Source: VRUE01 sp963702035
Lineage (GTDB): Bacteria > Actinomycetota > Thermoleophilia > Solirubrobacterales > 70-9
Assembly: GCA_963702035.1 (NCBI GenBank)
Contig: OY969700.1
Coordinates: 124,001-188,000 of the forward strand
DNA: 64,000 nucleotides
Direction of reading: 5' to 3'
Notes under the pieces: generated by a model
The model's input: only the letters and a program-made list of their open reading frames with translations
The model's database searches: none
Told to the model about the DNA's origin: nothing
Part shown: positions 57,422 through 64,000 of the stretch, piece after piece
Layout: the number at the start of each line of letters is the position of its first letter
How positions within the stretch are numbered: position 1 is the stretch's first letter
Position numbers and translations under genes: made by a program

Positions 57422-59179
57422 ATGAAAAAAACCATCCTGGTGTCCGCCGATCGCGGCGAGACCCGTGTCGCCGTCCTCGAGTCGAAGACCAAAGGCGGCA
57501 AACGCAGCATTGCGGAGCTCTACATAGAGCGCCGCGGCCGGCGATCGATCGTCGGCAACATCTACAAGGGGAAGGTCGACAACGTCCTTCCCGGCATGGA
57601 GGCCGCCTTCGTCGACATCGGCCTCGAGCGCAACGGCTTCCTCCACGTCGACGAGATCGTCCTGCCCAACGGGGAACAGGCGCCCAAGCGCGGCCGCGGC
57701 AGCGGCCGCAAGATCAGCGAGCTGATCAAATCGGGCCAGGAGATCCTCGTCCAGGTCGTCAAGGACCCGCTCAAGTCGAAGGGCGCGCGGCTCTCGATGA
57801 ACCTCTCGATCGCCGGCCGCTACCTCGTCTATGCCCCACAGGGCAGCGGTGTCGGCGTCAGCAGGCGGCTCTCCGAATCCGAGCGCGACCGGCTGCGCAA
57901 GATGGTCGACAACACCTACAAGGGCCCGGGCGGGCTGATCGTTCGCACGGCCGCCCACGGCGCGAAAAAATCGGACTTCGTCCGCGAGGTCGGCTACCTG
58001 CACAAGCTCTATGACGTCCTGGAGCGGCGGGCGGAGAAAACCAAAGGGCTGGGCCTCGTCTTCCAGGAGGCCGACCTGCCGGTGCGGGTGCTCCGCGACG
58101 TCTTCCTCTCGGACTTCGAAAAAGCGGTGATCGACTCGCCCAAGCAGCTCGACCGGGTGACCAACTTCTTCCAGCGCACCGCGCCGGAGCTGGTCGGCAA
58201 AGTCGAGCTCTACGAGGGCACGAAGCCGCTGCTGGACAAGTGGGAGGTGAACAAGGAGATCGAGTCGACCCTGGTCCGCCGGGTCGATCTGCCCTCGGGC
58301 GGCTACCTGATCATCGACTACACCGAGGCGCTGACCGTGATCGACGTCAACAGCGGCAGCTTCACCGGCCGCGGCAAAGGCGGCCTCGAGGAGACGATCA
58401 CGCGGGTCAACACCGAGGCCGCCGACGAGGTCGTGCGGCAGCTGCGCCTGCGTGACATCGGCGGCATCATCGTGATCGACTTCATCGACATGGCGCGGGC
58501 CAAAAACCGCGACAAAGTCCTGAAGACGCTGCGCAAAGCGCTCGACGCCGACAAGTCGAAGAGCTACGTGGTGGAGGTCTCGCCACTCGGCCTGGTCGAG
58601 ATGACCCGGCAGAACATCACCGACGGGGTGCGCGAGATCCTCACCGCGCCCTGCCCGACCTGCGACGGCGAGGGCGTCGTGCTCTCGGCCGAGACGGTCG
58701 CGCTGGAGGGGCTGCGGCAGATGCGCGACCTCGCCAGCCGCGACGAGGAGGCGTTCCTGCTGCGGGTCAACCCGAAGGTCGCCGCGCAGCTGATCGGCCC
58801 CGACAGCGGCCTGGCCGAGCTCGAGCAGGAAACCGGCAAGCAGTTCCACTTCGAGGGCGGCGACGCGCTCGCGATCGACACCTTCACGCTGATCGAAGCG
58901 GGCAGCCGCGCCCAGATCGAGGAGCGGGCGCTGCCCTTCAAGGTCGGCGAGGAGGTGCTGGTCACAATCGAGGAGCCGCACATGTACAACGCCGACGACG
59001 CTGTCGCCCGGATCGATTCCTACATCGTCAGCGTCAAGGGCGGAGGGCGCTTCGTCGGCGCTCGCAAGATGGTCCGGATCGAGCAGGTCGAACGCGCCGC
59101 GGCGGTCGCCTCGCTGCTCGGCGACCCCGCTGGCAACGGCTCCGGTCAAGACGCTCTAGAATCCGCCGCCGCCAGATGA
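57422..59179 (+). CDS. rng: Ribonuclease E/G family endoribonuclease
   Basis: A 585-residue catalytic-type RNase E/G. S1 domain at ~35-130 (GNIYKGKVDNVLPGMEAAFV, DIGLERNGFLHVDEI); 5' sensor and RNase H-like parts follow. The metal-binding Asp pair is in LTVIDVNSGSFTGRGKGG and GIIVIDFIDM. Zinc-link CPTC lies in APCPTCDGEGV. There is no long degradosome tail, so RNase G-like in length though the actinobacterial enzymes are often called RNase E. Overlaps rplU by 4 nt; the rng-rplU-rpmA order is conserved. Confidence 0.94.
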   Translation: MKKTILVSADRGETRVAVLESKTKGGKRSIAELYIERRGRRSIVGNIYKGKVDNVLPGMEAAFVDIGLERNGFLHVDEIVLPNGEQAPKRGRGSGRKISELIKSGQEILVQVVKDPLKSKGARLSMNLSIAGRYLVYAPQGSGVGVSRRLSESERDRLRKMVDNTYKGPGGLIVRTAAHGAKKSDFVREVGYLHKLYDVLERRAEKTKGLGLVFQEADLPVRVLRDVFLSDFEKAVIDSPKQLDRVTNFFQRTAPELVGKVELYEGTKPLLDKWEVNKEIESTLVRRVDLPSGGYLIIDYTEALTVIDVNSGSFTGRGKGGLEETITRVNTEAADEVVRQLRLRDIGGIIVIDFIDMARAKNRDKVLKTLRKALDADKSKSYVVEVSPLGLVEMTRQNITDGVREILTAPCPTCDGEGVVLSAETVALEGLRQMRDLASRDEEAFLLRVNPKVAAQLIGPDSGLAELEQETGKQFHFEGGDALAIDTFTLIEAGSRAQIEERALPFKVGEEVLVTIEEPHMYNADDAVARIDSYIVSVKGGGRFVGARKMVRIEQVERAAAVASLLGDPAGNGSGQDALESAAAR

Positions 59180-59565
59180 GCACGTACGCGGTCATAGAGA
59201 GCGGTGGCAAGCAGTACAAGGTCGAGAAGGGCACTTCGCTGCTCGTCGACCGGCTGTCCGCGAAGGAGGGCGACAAAGTCGCCCTCCGGCCCGTGCTGTT
59301 CCGCGACAAAGAGGTCGTCGCCGAGCCGAAAGAGCTGGAGAAGGTCAAAGTCGAGGCGACCGTCTCCGAGCACCTGCGCGGCCCGAAGATCAAGGTCTTC
59401 AAATACAAGGCGAAGAAGGGCTACCGGCGGCGCGCCGGCCATCGCTCGGAGCTGACCCGGCTCGAGGTCACCGAGCTGAAGCTGGGCGTGAAAAAAGCGG
59501 CGGCCAAACCGAAAGCTAAAGCCAAAGCCAAAGCGGCTGCTAAAAAGGACGACGATGGCGCATAA
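59176..59565 (+). CDS. rplU: 50S ribosomal protein L21 with Lys/Ala tail
   Basis: A 129-residue ribosomal protein. The family core spans 1-103 (YAVIESGGKQYKVEKGTSLL; KIKVFKYKAKKGYRRRAGHR). A tail of about 23 residues made of Ala, Lys and Pro (KAKAKAKAAAKKDDDGA) is an addition common in this lineage. Overlaps rng by 4 nt upstream and rpmA by 11 nt downstream. Confidence 0.97.
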   Translation: MSTYAVIESGGKQYKVEKGTSLLVDRLSAKEGDKVALRPVLFRDKEVVAEPKELEKVKVEATVSEHLRGPKIKVFKYKAKKGYRRRAGHRSELTRLEVTELKLGVKKAAAKPKAKAKAKAAAKKDDDGA

Positions 59566-59806
59566 GAAAGGACTTGGCTCAAGCCGCAACGGCCGCGAAT
59601 CCAACCCCAACATGCTCGGGGTCAAGGTCTTCGCCGGCCAGAAGGTCACGGGCGGCGAGATCATCGTGCGCCAGCGCGGCACCCGGTTTTGGCCTGGCGA
59701 CGGGGTCGGGCTCGGCCGCGATCACACGATCTTCGCGAAGCAGGCTGGGACTGTGCAGTTCAAGCCCTCTCGCAAGGGTCGGACTATCTCGGTTCTGAGC
59801 GATTAG
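59555..59806 (+). CDS. rpmA: 50S ribosomal protein L27
   Basis: An 83-residue ribosomal protein whose N-terminus reaches the peptidyl-transferase centre. It starts directly with MAHKKGLGSSRNGRESNPNM, without the cleaved extension found in Firmicutes. VIVRQRGTRFWPGDGVGLG-type sequence follows. A long inverted repeat begins 5 nt past the stop. Confidence 0.97.
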   Translation: MAHKKGLGSSRNGRESNPNMLGVKVFAGQKVTGGEIIVRQRGTRFWPGDGVGLGRDHTIFAKQAGTVQFKPSRKGRTISVLSD

Positions 59807-59811
59807 CTGGG

Positions 59812-59933
59812 GGAGGGACGGGGTGTCCCTCCTGCTTGCTGGGTTTTTCGCCAGTAGCCATTGTGGCTGTCCGCGAACGGCGTAGGGGCGAAAAACAGGA
59901 CGCCGCTGCGCCGGAGGGACACCCCGTCCCTCC
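59812..59933. repeat. Type B hairpin repeat between rpmA and obgE
   Basis: Outer arms 59812-59832 and 59913-59933 are perfect 21-bp complements (containing GGGACGGGGTGTCCCTCC). Inner arms GTTTTTCGCC (59843-59852) and GGCGAAAAAC (59887-59896) are perfect. The outer arm shares GGGTGTCC(C/T)TCC with the type A elements. It may end the rplU-rpmA transcript, or be a mobile palindromic repeat. Confidence 0.8.
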
Positions 59934-60018
59934 TCGCGAAACGCCGCAGGGCCTCGCGTCCGCAAGCTTCTGGGTCCCTGTGGCGCGTTTCCCGTCCATA
60001 TGACCGGTTTCCCGCCAC

Positions 60019-60024
60019 TACCCT
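60019..60024 (+). promoter_or_regulatory. -10 box TACCCT of obgE
   Basis: TACCCT ends 9 nt before ATG 60034; the identical hexamer and spacing precede proA. No Shine-Dalgarno site intervenes. Confidence 0.4.
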
Positions 60025-60033
60025 CTCCATTCC

Positions 60034-61326
60034 ATGTACGACAAGGCCAAAATCTGGGTTGAAGGTGGAGCCGGGGGGAACGGGTGTGTGAGCTTTCGTC
60101 GGGAGGCGCATGTGCCCAGAGGCGGGCCTGATGGTGGCGATGGCGGTCATGGGGGGGATGTCGTGCTTGCCTGCGACTTGTCGCGTCGGGATCTGGGGGC
60201 GTTGCGGGGGAGCAAGCACTTCAGAGCTGGGCGTGGGAAGGGTGGCGAAGGGTCCAACCGACATGGGGCTCGGGGGGAAGAACTGCTGATTCCTGTGCCT
60301 GCGGGGACTCAGGCTGAAGCTGTCGATGGGAGCCGGATCGACCTTGTCGAGGCCGGACAGCGGGCTGTTGTTGCTCATGGCGGGCGTGGGGGGCATGGCA
60401 ACAAGCGGTTCTCGACCTCGGTGCGGCAGGCGCCGCGGTTTTCCGAGAAGGGGACCTCGGGTGAGGAGGGCTGGATCGAGGTTCGGCTGAAGCTGCTGGC
60501 CGATGTCGGGTTGGTGGGGCTGCCCAATGCCGGCAAGTCCTCGCTGCTGGGGCGGTTGACGCGGGCCGAGCCAAAGGTCGGCGACTACCCGTTCACGACG
60601 CTCTCGCCGGTCCTGGGGACGATCGAGGGCGAGGATCGGCAGGCGGTGGTTGCCGACATCCCCGGCCTGATCGAAGGCGCGGCGGAGGGGGCGGGACTGG
60701 GACACGAGTTCCTCGCCCACGTCGAGCGCTGCTCGATGCTCGTCCACCTCGTCGACCTGGCGCCGGCGGAGGGCGATCCGGAAGCGAACTACGAGGCGGT
60801 GCGCGAGGAGCTGGTTGCCTACGGTGCGGGTCTCGAGCAGCTGCCCGAGGTTCTCCTCCTCTCAAAGCGGGACCTGCTCCCCGCCGAGCAGGTGGAGCAG
60901 GTGGTCGGCGAGTGGCGGCAGCGATTCGGCGACCGGGTGAAGGCCGTGCTGGCGGCCTCCGCCGCGACCGGCGAGGGCCTGGAGGAGCTGCGCGGCCTGA
61001 TCCTCTCTGAGCTGCCTGAGGACATCCCGGCGCGCCCCGAACGTCGCGAGGCCGGGCCGGCTGAGTTCGAGGTCGAGCACCGCGTCTACCGCCCGGTGGG
61101 CGAGGGCGGCTACTCGGTCGAGCGCGAGGATGAAGGCGCATTCCGCGTCCACGGCCGCGGCGTCGAGCTGCTCTTCGAGCGCCACGACCTCAAGAACGAG
61201 GAGGCACTGGCCTACCTCGAGCAGCGCCTCAAGGAGATCGGCGTCATCGCGGCGCTGAAAGCCGCCGGCTTCGAGCCGGGCAACGACGTCCGCGTCGGCG
61301 AGCACGAGTTCGAGCTGCATCCCTGA
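60034..61326 (+). CDS. obgE: Obg-family GTPase
   Basis: Essential ribosome-assembly and stress GTPase of 430 residues. The Gly-rich Obg fold (1-158: WVEGGAGGNGCVSFRREAHV, GGDGGHGGDVVLACD) precedes the G domain: GLPNAGKSSLLGRL (G1), DYPFTTLSP (G2), VVADIPGLIEGA (G3), LLSKRDLL (G4) and ASAATGEG (G5). The C-terminal OCT domain (~340-430) is present (VYRPVGEGGYSVEREDEGAF). The first ~500 nt use low-GC3 codons, then usage switches to the genome norm. Confidence 0.97.
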   Translation: MYDKAKIWVEGGAGGNGCVSFRREAHVPRGGPDGGDGGHGGDVVLACDLSRRDLGALRGSKHFRAGRGKGGEGSNRHGARGEELLIPVPAGTQAEAVDGSRIDLVEAGQRAVVAHGGRGGHGNKRFSTSVRQAPRFSEKGTSGEEGWIEVRLKLLADVGLVGLPNAGKSSLLGRLTRAEPKVGDYPFTTLSPVLGTIEGEDRQAVVADIPGLIEGAAEGAGLGHEFLAHVERCSMLVHLVDLAPAEGDPEANYEAVREELVAYGAGLEQLPEVLLLSKRDLLPAEQVEQVVGEWRQRFGDRVKAVLAASAATGEGLEELRGLILSELPEDIPARPERREAGPAEFEVEHRVYRPVGEGGYSVEREDEGAFRVHGRGVELLFERHDLKNEEALAYLEQRLKEIGVIAALKAAGFEPGNDVRVGEHEFELHP

Positions 61327-61410
61327 CCGATCGGGGCGACGTCTGAGCTCGACCCAGCAACAGAAGGCCGGCGACTTCCGCCCTCAGCACGAGTGGGAGC
61401 TTGCCGCTCA

Positions 61411-61416
61411 TAGACT
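61411..61416 (+). promoter_or_regulatory. -10 box TAGACT of proB
   Basis: TAGACT ends exactly 6 nt before ATG 61423, identical in sequence and spacing to the valS element; indicates a leaderless mRNA. Confidence 0.55.
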
Positions 61417-61422
61417 TGCCCA

Positions 61423-62511
61423 ATGACCCTCGTCGTCAAGCTGGGCTCCTCGATCGTCGCCGCCGATGATGGCGAGCTGCGCGAGGACGTGCTCGACTCG
61501 GTCTGCGCGCAGGTCGCCGAGCTGGAGCAGGGCGGCGAGCGGGTCGCGATGGTCACCTCCGGGGCGATCGCACGCGGGATGCGGCTGATGGACCTGCCGG
61601 TGCGCCCGCGGGCGATGGACGAGCTGCAGGCCGCCTCCGCCGTCGGCCAGGGCGATCTCTTCCGCGCGTACCAGTCACGACTGGCCGCCGCCGGCACTCG
61701 CTCGGCCCAGGTGCTGCTGACGGCGGCCGACATCGCCGCCCGGACCAACTACCTCAACGCCCGCCAGACGCTGCGCCGGCTGATCGAGTGGGGGGTGGTG
61801 CCGGTCGTCAACGAGAACGACACCACGGCGACCGACGAGATCACCTTCGGCGACAACGACTTCCTCGCCGCCCAGGTCGCGATCCTGCTCGGCGCGCGCT
61901 TGCTGGTGCTGTTGTCAGATGTCGACGGCCTACATCGGGCCGATCCGCGCGTCGACCCGGAGGCTGAGTTGATCGACACCGTTGAGGATTTCGCCGCGTT
62001 GGCCGGGCTGGAGATCGGCGACCGAACTTCTGCCTTCGGCTCGGGCGGCATGCGCAGCAAGGTCGCGGCGGCCGAGATGGCAGCCGAGTCGGGTATTCCA
62101 GCGACGATCTGCAACGGCACGAAGGCGGGAACGCTGCTTTCCGCGGCCGGTGGAGAGGCGGCTGGAACCCGCTTCGCGGCGCAGGCCGGCAAGGCGTCGA
62201 GCTTCAAGCTCTGGCTTAAATACGCCAAGTCGGCCCAGGGTCGAGTGACCGTGGACGAAGGCGCGGCCCGCGTGCTGCGCGAGCGCGGCTCGAGCCTGCT
62301 GCCGGTCGGCGTCACGGCGGTCGAGGGAAGCTTCGAGGCGGGCGACGCCGTCGAGGTCGTGGCCGACGGCTCGGTGATCGGCAAGGGAATCGCCGACTAC
62401 GCCGCGCACGAGCTCTCCGGCGTGATCGGCTTGAAGACCGAGCAGGTGCGTGAGCAGCTTCCGCACGCGGCGGACGAGGTCATCCACAGAGATCGCTTCG
62501 TATTGGTTTGA
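61423..62511 (+). CDS. proB: Glutamate 5-kinase
   Basis: First enzyme of proline synthesis, 362 residues. Amino-acid kinase domain: VVKLGSSIVAADDGE, AMVTSGAIARGMRLM, AASAVGQGDLFRAY, PVVNENDTTATDEITFGDND and SDVDGLHRADPR. A C-terminal PUA domain (~275-360: GRVTVDEGAARVLRERGSSL, LPVGVTAVEGSFEAGDAVEV) is present, as in the long form of the enzyme. Its stop is immediately followed by a type A hairpin, then proA. Confidence 0.96.
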   Translation: MTLVVKLGSSIVAADDGELREDVLDSVCAQVAELEQGGERVAMVTSGAIARGMRLMDLPVRPRAMDELQAASAVGQGDLFRAYQSRLAAAGTRSAQVLLTAADIAARTNYLNARQTLRRLIEWGVVPVVNENDTTATDEITFGDNDFLAAQVAILLGARLLVLLSDVDGLHRADPRVDPEAELIDTVEDFAALAGLEIGDRTSAFGSGGMRSKVAAAEMAAESGIPATICNGTKAGTLLSAAGGEAAGTRFAAQAGKASSFKLWLKYAKSAQGRVTVDEGAARVLRERGSSLLPVGVTAVEGSFEAGDAVEVVADGSVIGKGIADYAAHELSGVIGLKTEQVREQLPHAADEVIHRDRFVLV

Positions 62512-62582
62512 GCGCCGGGTGTCCTTCCCAAAACGCTCGGCGGGAGCCTCGCTTGAGTGTTTTGGGAAGGACACCCGGCGCT
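62511..62582. repeat. Type A hairpin repeat between proB and proA
   Basis: Perfect 24-bp arms (62511-62534 and 62559-62582; AGCGCCGGGTGTCCTTCCC plus AAAAC) around a 24-nt loop that differs from the loop at 45911-45934 by one base. The first base overlaps the proB stop. Confidence 0.9.
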
Positions 62583-62588
62583 CATGGC

Positions 62589-62594
62589 TACCCT
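62589..62594 (+). promoter_or_regulatory. -10 box TACCCT of proA
   Basis: TACCCT ends 9 nt before ATG 62604, just after the hairpin, so proA probably has its own start site. Confidence 0.4.
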
Positions 62595-62603
62595 TAGCGG
62601 TCT

Positions 62604-63869
62604 ATGGCGGTTACGACCACCTCTGTCACCGAGACTTGTGCCGCCGCCCGGCGGGCGGCGCGTGAGCTTGGCAGTGCTTCGACCGCTGAGAAGGACGCGG
62701 CGCTGGCGGCGATCGCCAGGTTGCTCGGCGAGCGGGTTGCCGATGTGCTCGAGGCGAATGCCGCCGATCTGGCCGATGAGCGTGCCGAAGGGCTCACTCC
62801 GGCGCTGCGGGATCGGCTGGCGCTGAGCGCTGAGCGGGTCGCGGCGATGGCCGATGGCGTGCGGGCGGTTGCGGCGTTGGAGGATCCGGTTGGCGAGGTG
62901 CTCGACCGGAAGACTCTGGAGAGCGGGCTTGGGCTGACCAAGCTGCGGGTGCCGCTGGGGGTTGTCGCCGTCGTCTACGAGGCGCGGCCGAACGTGACTA
63001 TCGATTGCGCGGCGCTGACGATCAAGAGCGGCAATGCGATCGTGCTGCGGGGGTCGAGCTATGCGGAGCGGACGAATGGGGCGCTGGCGACGATCGTGCG
63101 TGAGGCGCTCGGCGAGGCTGGGCTGCCGGAGGATGCGGCGGTCCTGCTGGCCGGGGGCGGTCGCGAGGATCTGGCCGAGCTGGCTACGCAGGAGGAGACG
63201 GTCGACCTGCTGATTCCGCGCGGCGGGGAGGGCTTGAAGAAGGCGCTGAAGGACGTTGCGACCGTGCCGGTGATCTTTGCCGCCGCCGGCAACTGCCACG
63301 TCTATGTCCATGCCGACGCCGATCTCGAGATGGCGCGACGGATCGCGGTCAACGCGAAGACTCAGCGCCCCGGCGTGTGCAACGCGGCGGAGACGCTGTT
63401 GGTCGACGCTGCGATCGCCGAGGAGTTCCTGCCGGGCGCGCTGGCTGAGCTGCACGGTGCCGGTGTCGAGCTGGTCGGCGACGAGCGCGTCCGCCGGAGC
63501 ACCGGTGGCGTCGAGGTAGGCGTAGCCGACGTGAGCGACTGGGACAGCGAGTACCTCGACCTGAAGCTCGCCGTCGCCGTTGTCGACTCGCTCGACGAGG
63601 CGATCGATCACGTCAACCGTCACGGCACCCGCCACTCGGAGGCGATCGTCACTCGTTCGGAGGATGCAGCCGCCGCGTTCACCGCCGGCGTCGACGCCGC
63701 CGTCGTCTACACCAACGCCTCGACCCGTTTCACCGACGGCTTCGAGTTCGGGATGGGGGCGGAGATCGGCAACTCGACCCAGAAGCTGCACGCCCGCGGT
63801 CCGATCGGCCTGCGCGAGCTGACCACCTATAAGTACGTCGTCCGCGGCGACGGTCAAGTGCGTGAGTAG
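62604..63869 (+). CDS. proA: Gamma-glutamyl phosphate reductase
   Basis: Second enzyme of proline synthesis, 421 residues, aldehyde-dehydrogenase superfamily. Seen: LRVPLGVVAVVYEARPNVTI, SGNAIVLRGSSYAERTNGAL, VDLLIPRGGEGLKKAL, and the catalytic Cys in TQRPGVCNAAETLLVD, then NASTRFTDGFEFGMGAEIG. It works with ProB on an unstable glutamyl phosphate. nadD starts within its last codons. Confidence 0.97.
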   Translation: MAVTTTSVTETCAAARRAARELGSASTAEKDAALAAIARLLGERVADVLEANAADLADERAEGLTPALRDRLALSAERVAAMADGVRAVAALEDPVGEVLDRKTLESGLGLTKLRVPLGVVAVVYEARPNVTIDCAALTIKSGNAIVLRGSSYAERTNGALATIVREALGEAGLPEDAAVLLAGGGREDLAELATQEETVDLLIPRGGEGLKKALKDVATVPVIFAAAGNCHVYVHADADLEMARRIAVNAKTQRPGVCNAAETLLVDAAIAEEFLPGALAELHGAGVELVGDERVRRSTGGVEVGVADVSDWDSEYLDLKLAVAVVDSLDEAIDHVNRHGTRHSEAIVTRSEDAAAAFTAGVDAAVVYTNASTRFTDGFEFGMGAEIGNSTQKLHARGPIGLRELTTYKYVVRGDGQVRE

Positions 63870-64000
63870 CACTCCGGGGACTGACAGCCGCCGCCCCGCC
63901 ATCGGCGTCCTCGGCTCGGCCTTCAACCCACCCCACCTTGGGCACCTGGCGCTCGCCCAGGAGGCGCTCTGGCAGCTCGGGCTCGACGAGGTCGTGCTGG
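63862..64000 (+). CDS. nadD: Nicotinate-nucleotide adenylyltransferase (3' partial)
   Basis: Only the first 46 codons are in the window. GTG 63862 overlaps the proA end by 8 nt. The N-terminus reads AIGVLGSAFNPPHLGHLALA, with the HxGH nucleotidyltransferase motif as HLGH. NadD makes nicotinate adenine dinucleotide in NAD synthesis. The usual opening is GGTFDPIHxGH; GSAFNPPHLGH is a form seen in actinobacteria. obgE-proBA-nadD is a common order. Confidence 0.9.
   Translation, partial: MSSTPGTDSRRPAIGVLGSAFNPPHLGHLALAQEALWQLGLDEVVL

Overview
The window is high-GC actinobacterial DNA. Gene content and order point to Thermoleophilia, probably Solirubrobacterales. The signs are tig-clpP-HU-clpX, valS-folC, ndk-maf, mreBCD-mrdA-rodA, an RNase E/G gene followed by rplU-rpmA-obgE-proB-proA-nadD, and many secreted proteins of types common in that class. 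This placement is inferred from gene content; no 16S rRNA gene is present. No rRNA, complete tRNA or CRISPR array was found.

Region 1 (1-12,000) is accessory. The 3' end of lon and a HxlR-type regulator are followed by a RelE/Gp49-like toxin with an HTH antitoxin, an HTH/nucleotidyltransferase pair, glnK-amt (minus strand), a lone HTH antitoxin-like gene bracketed by copies of the 3' end of an SDR gene, a single-chain type IIG restriction-modification enzyme with lower-GC codon use, a DUF3800 protein, and a HEPN-MNT toxin-antitoxin pair.

Region 2 (12,000-24,300) is the most unusual part. A 1,284-bp sequence that reads as identical occurs at 14,504 and 21,241. Each copy is almost exactly one gene encoding a single-chain fusion of two TetR repressors. 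The copies flank an MMPL exporter operon with two secreted partner proteins. The second copy leads directly into a YtpB/DUF2600 terpene synthase and a cis-prenyltransferase, which suggests a regulated long-chain terpenoid synthesis and export locus. Two ArsR-like regulators, a decayed gene, a 27-bp-stem hairpin and a repeated operator-like site lie around it.

Region 3 (24,300-41,800) holds secreted and metabolic genes: a beta-propeller protein overlapping a sulfatase, a 1,142-residue secreted protein, a PAS-LuxR regulator, glutamate decarboxylase, a fatty-acid desaturase, three secreted proteins in a row (two with SipW-like leaders), two small HTH regulators, a GH15 glucanase/trehalase and ctaG.

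Region 4 (41,800-64,000) is the conserved housekeeping block: protein quality control (tig, clpP, clpX), HU, valS, folC, ndk, maf, the rod-shape and cell-wall elongation genes, RNase E/G, ribosomal proteins L21 and L27, ObgE and proline synthesis. It is punctuated by long hairpin repeats of at least two families. One near-perfect 55-bp palindrome sits in frame inside folC. Many genes here have a TANNNT hexamer 6-11 nt before the start codon, which suggests leaderless or very short-leader mRNAs.
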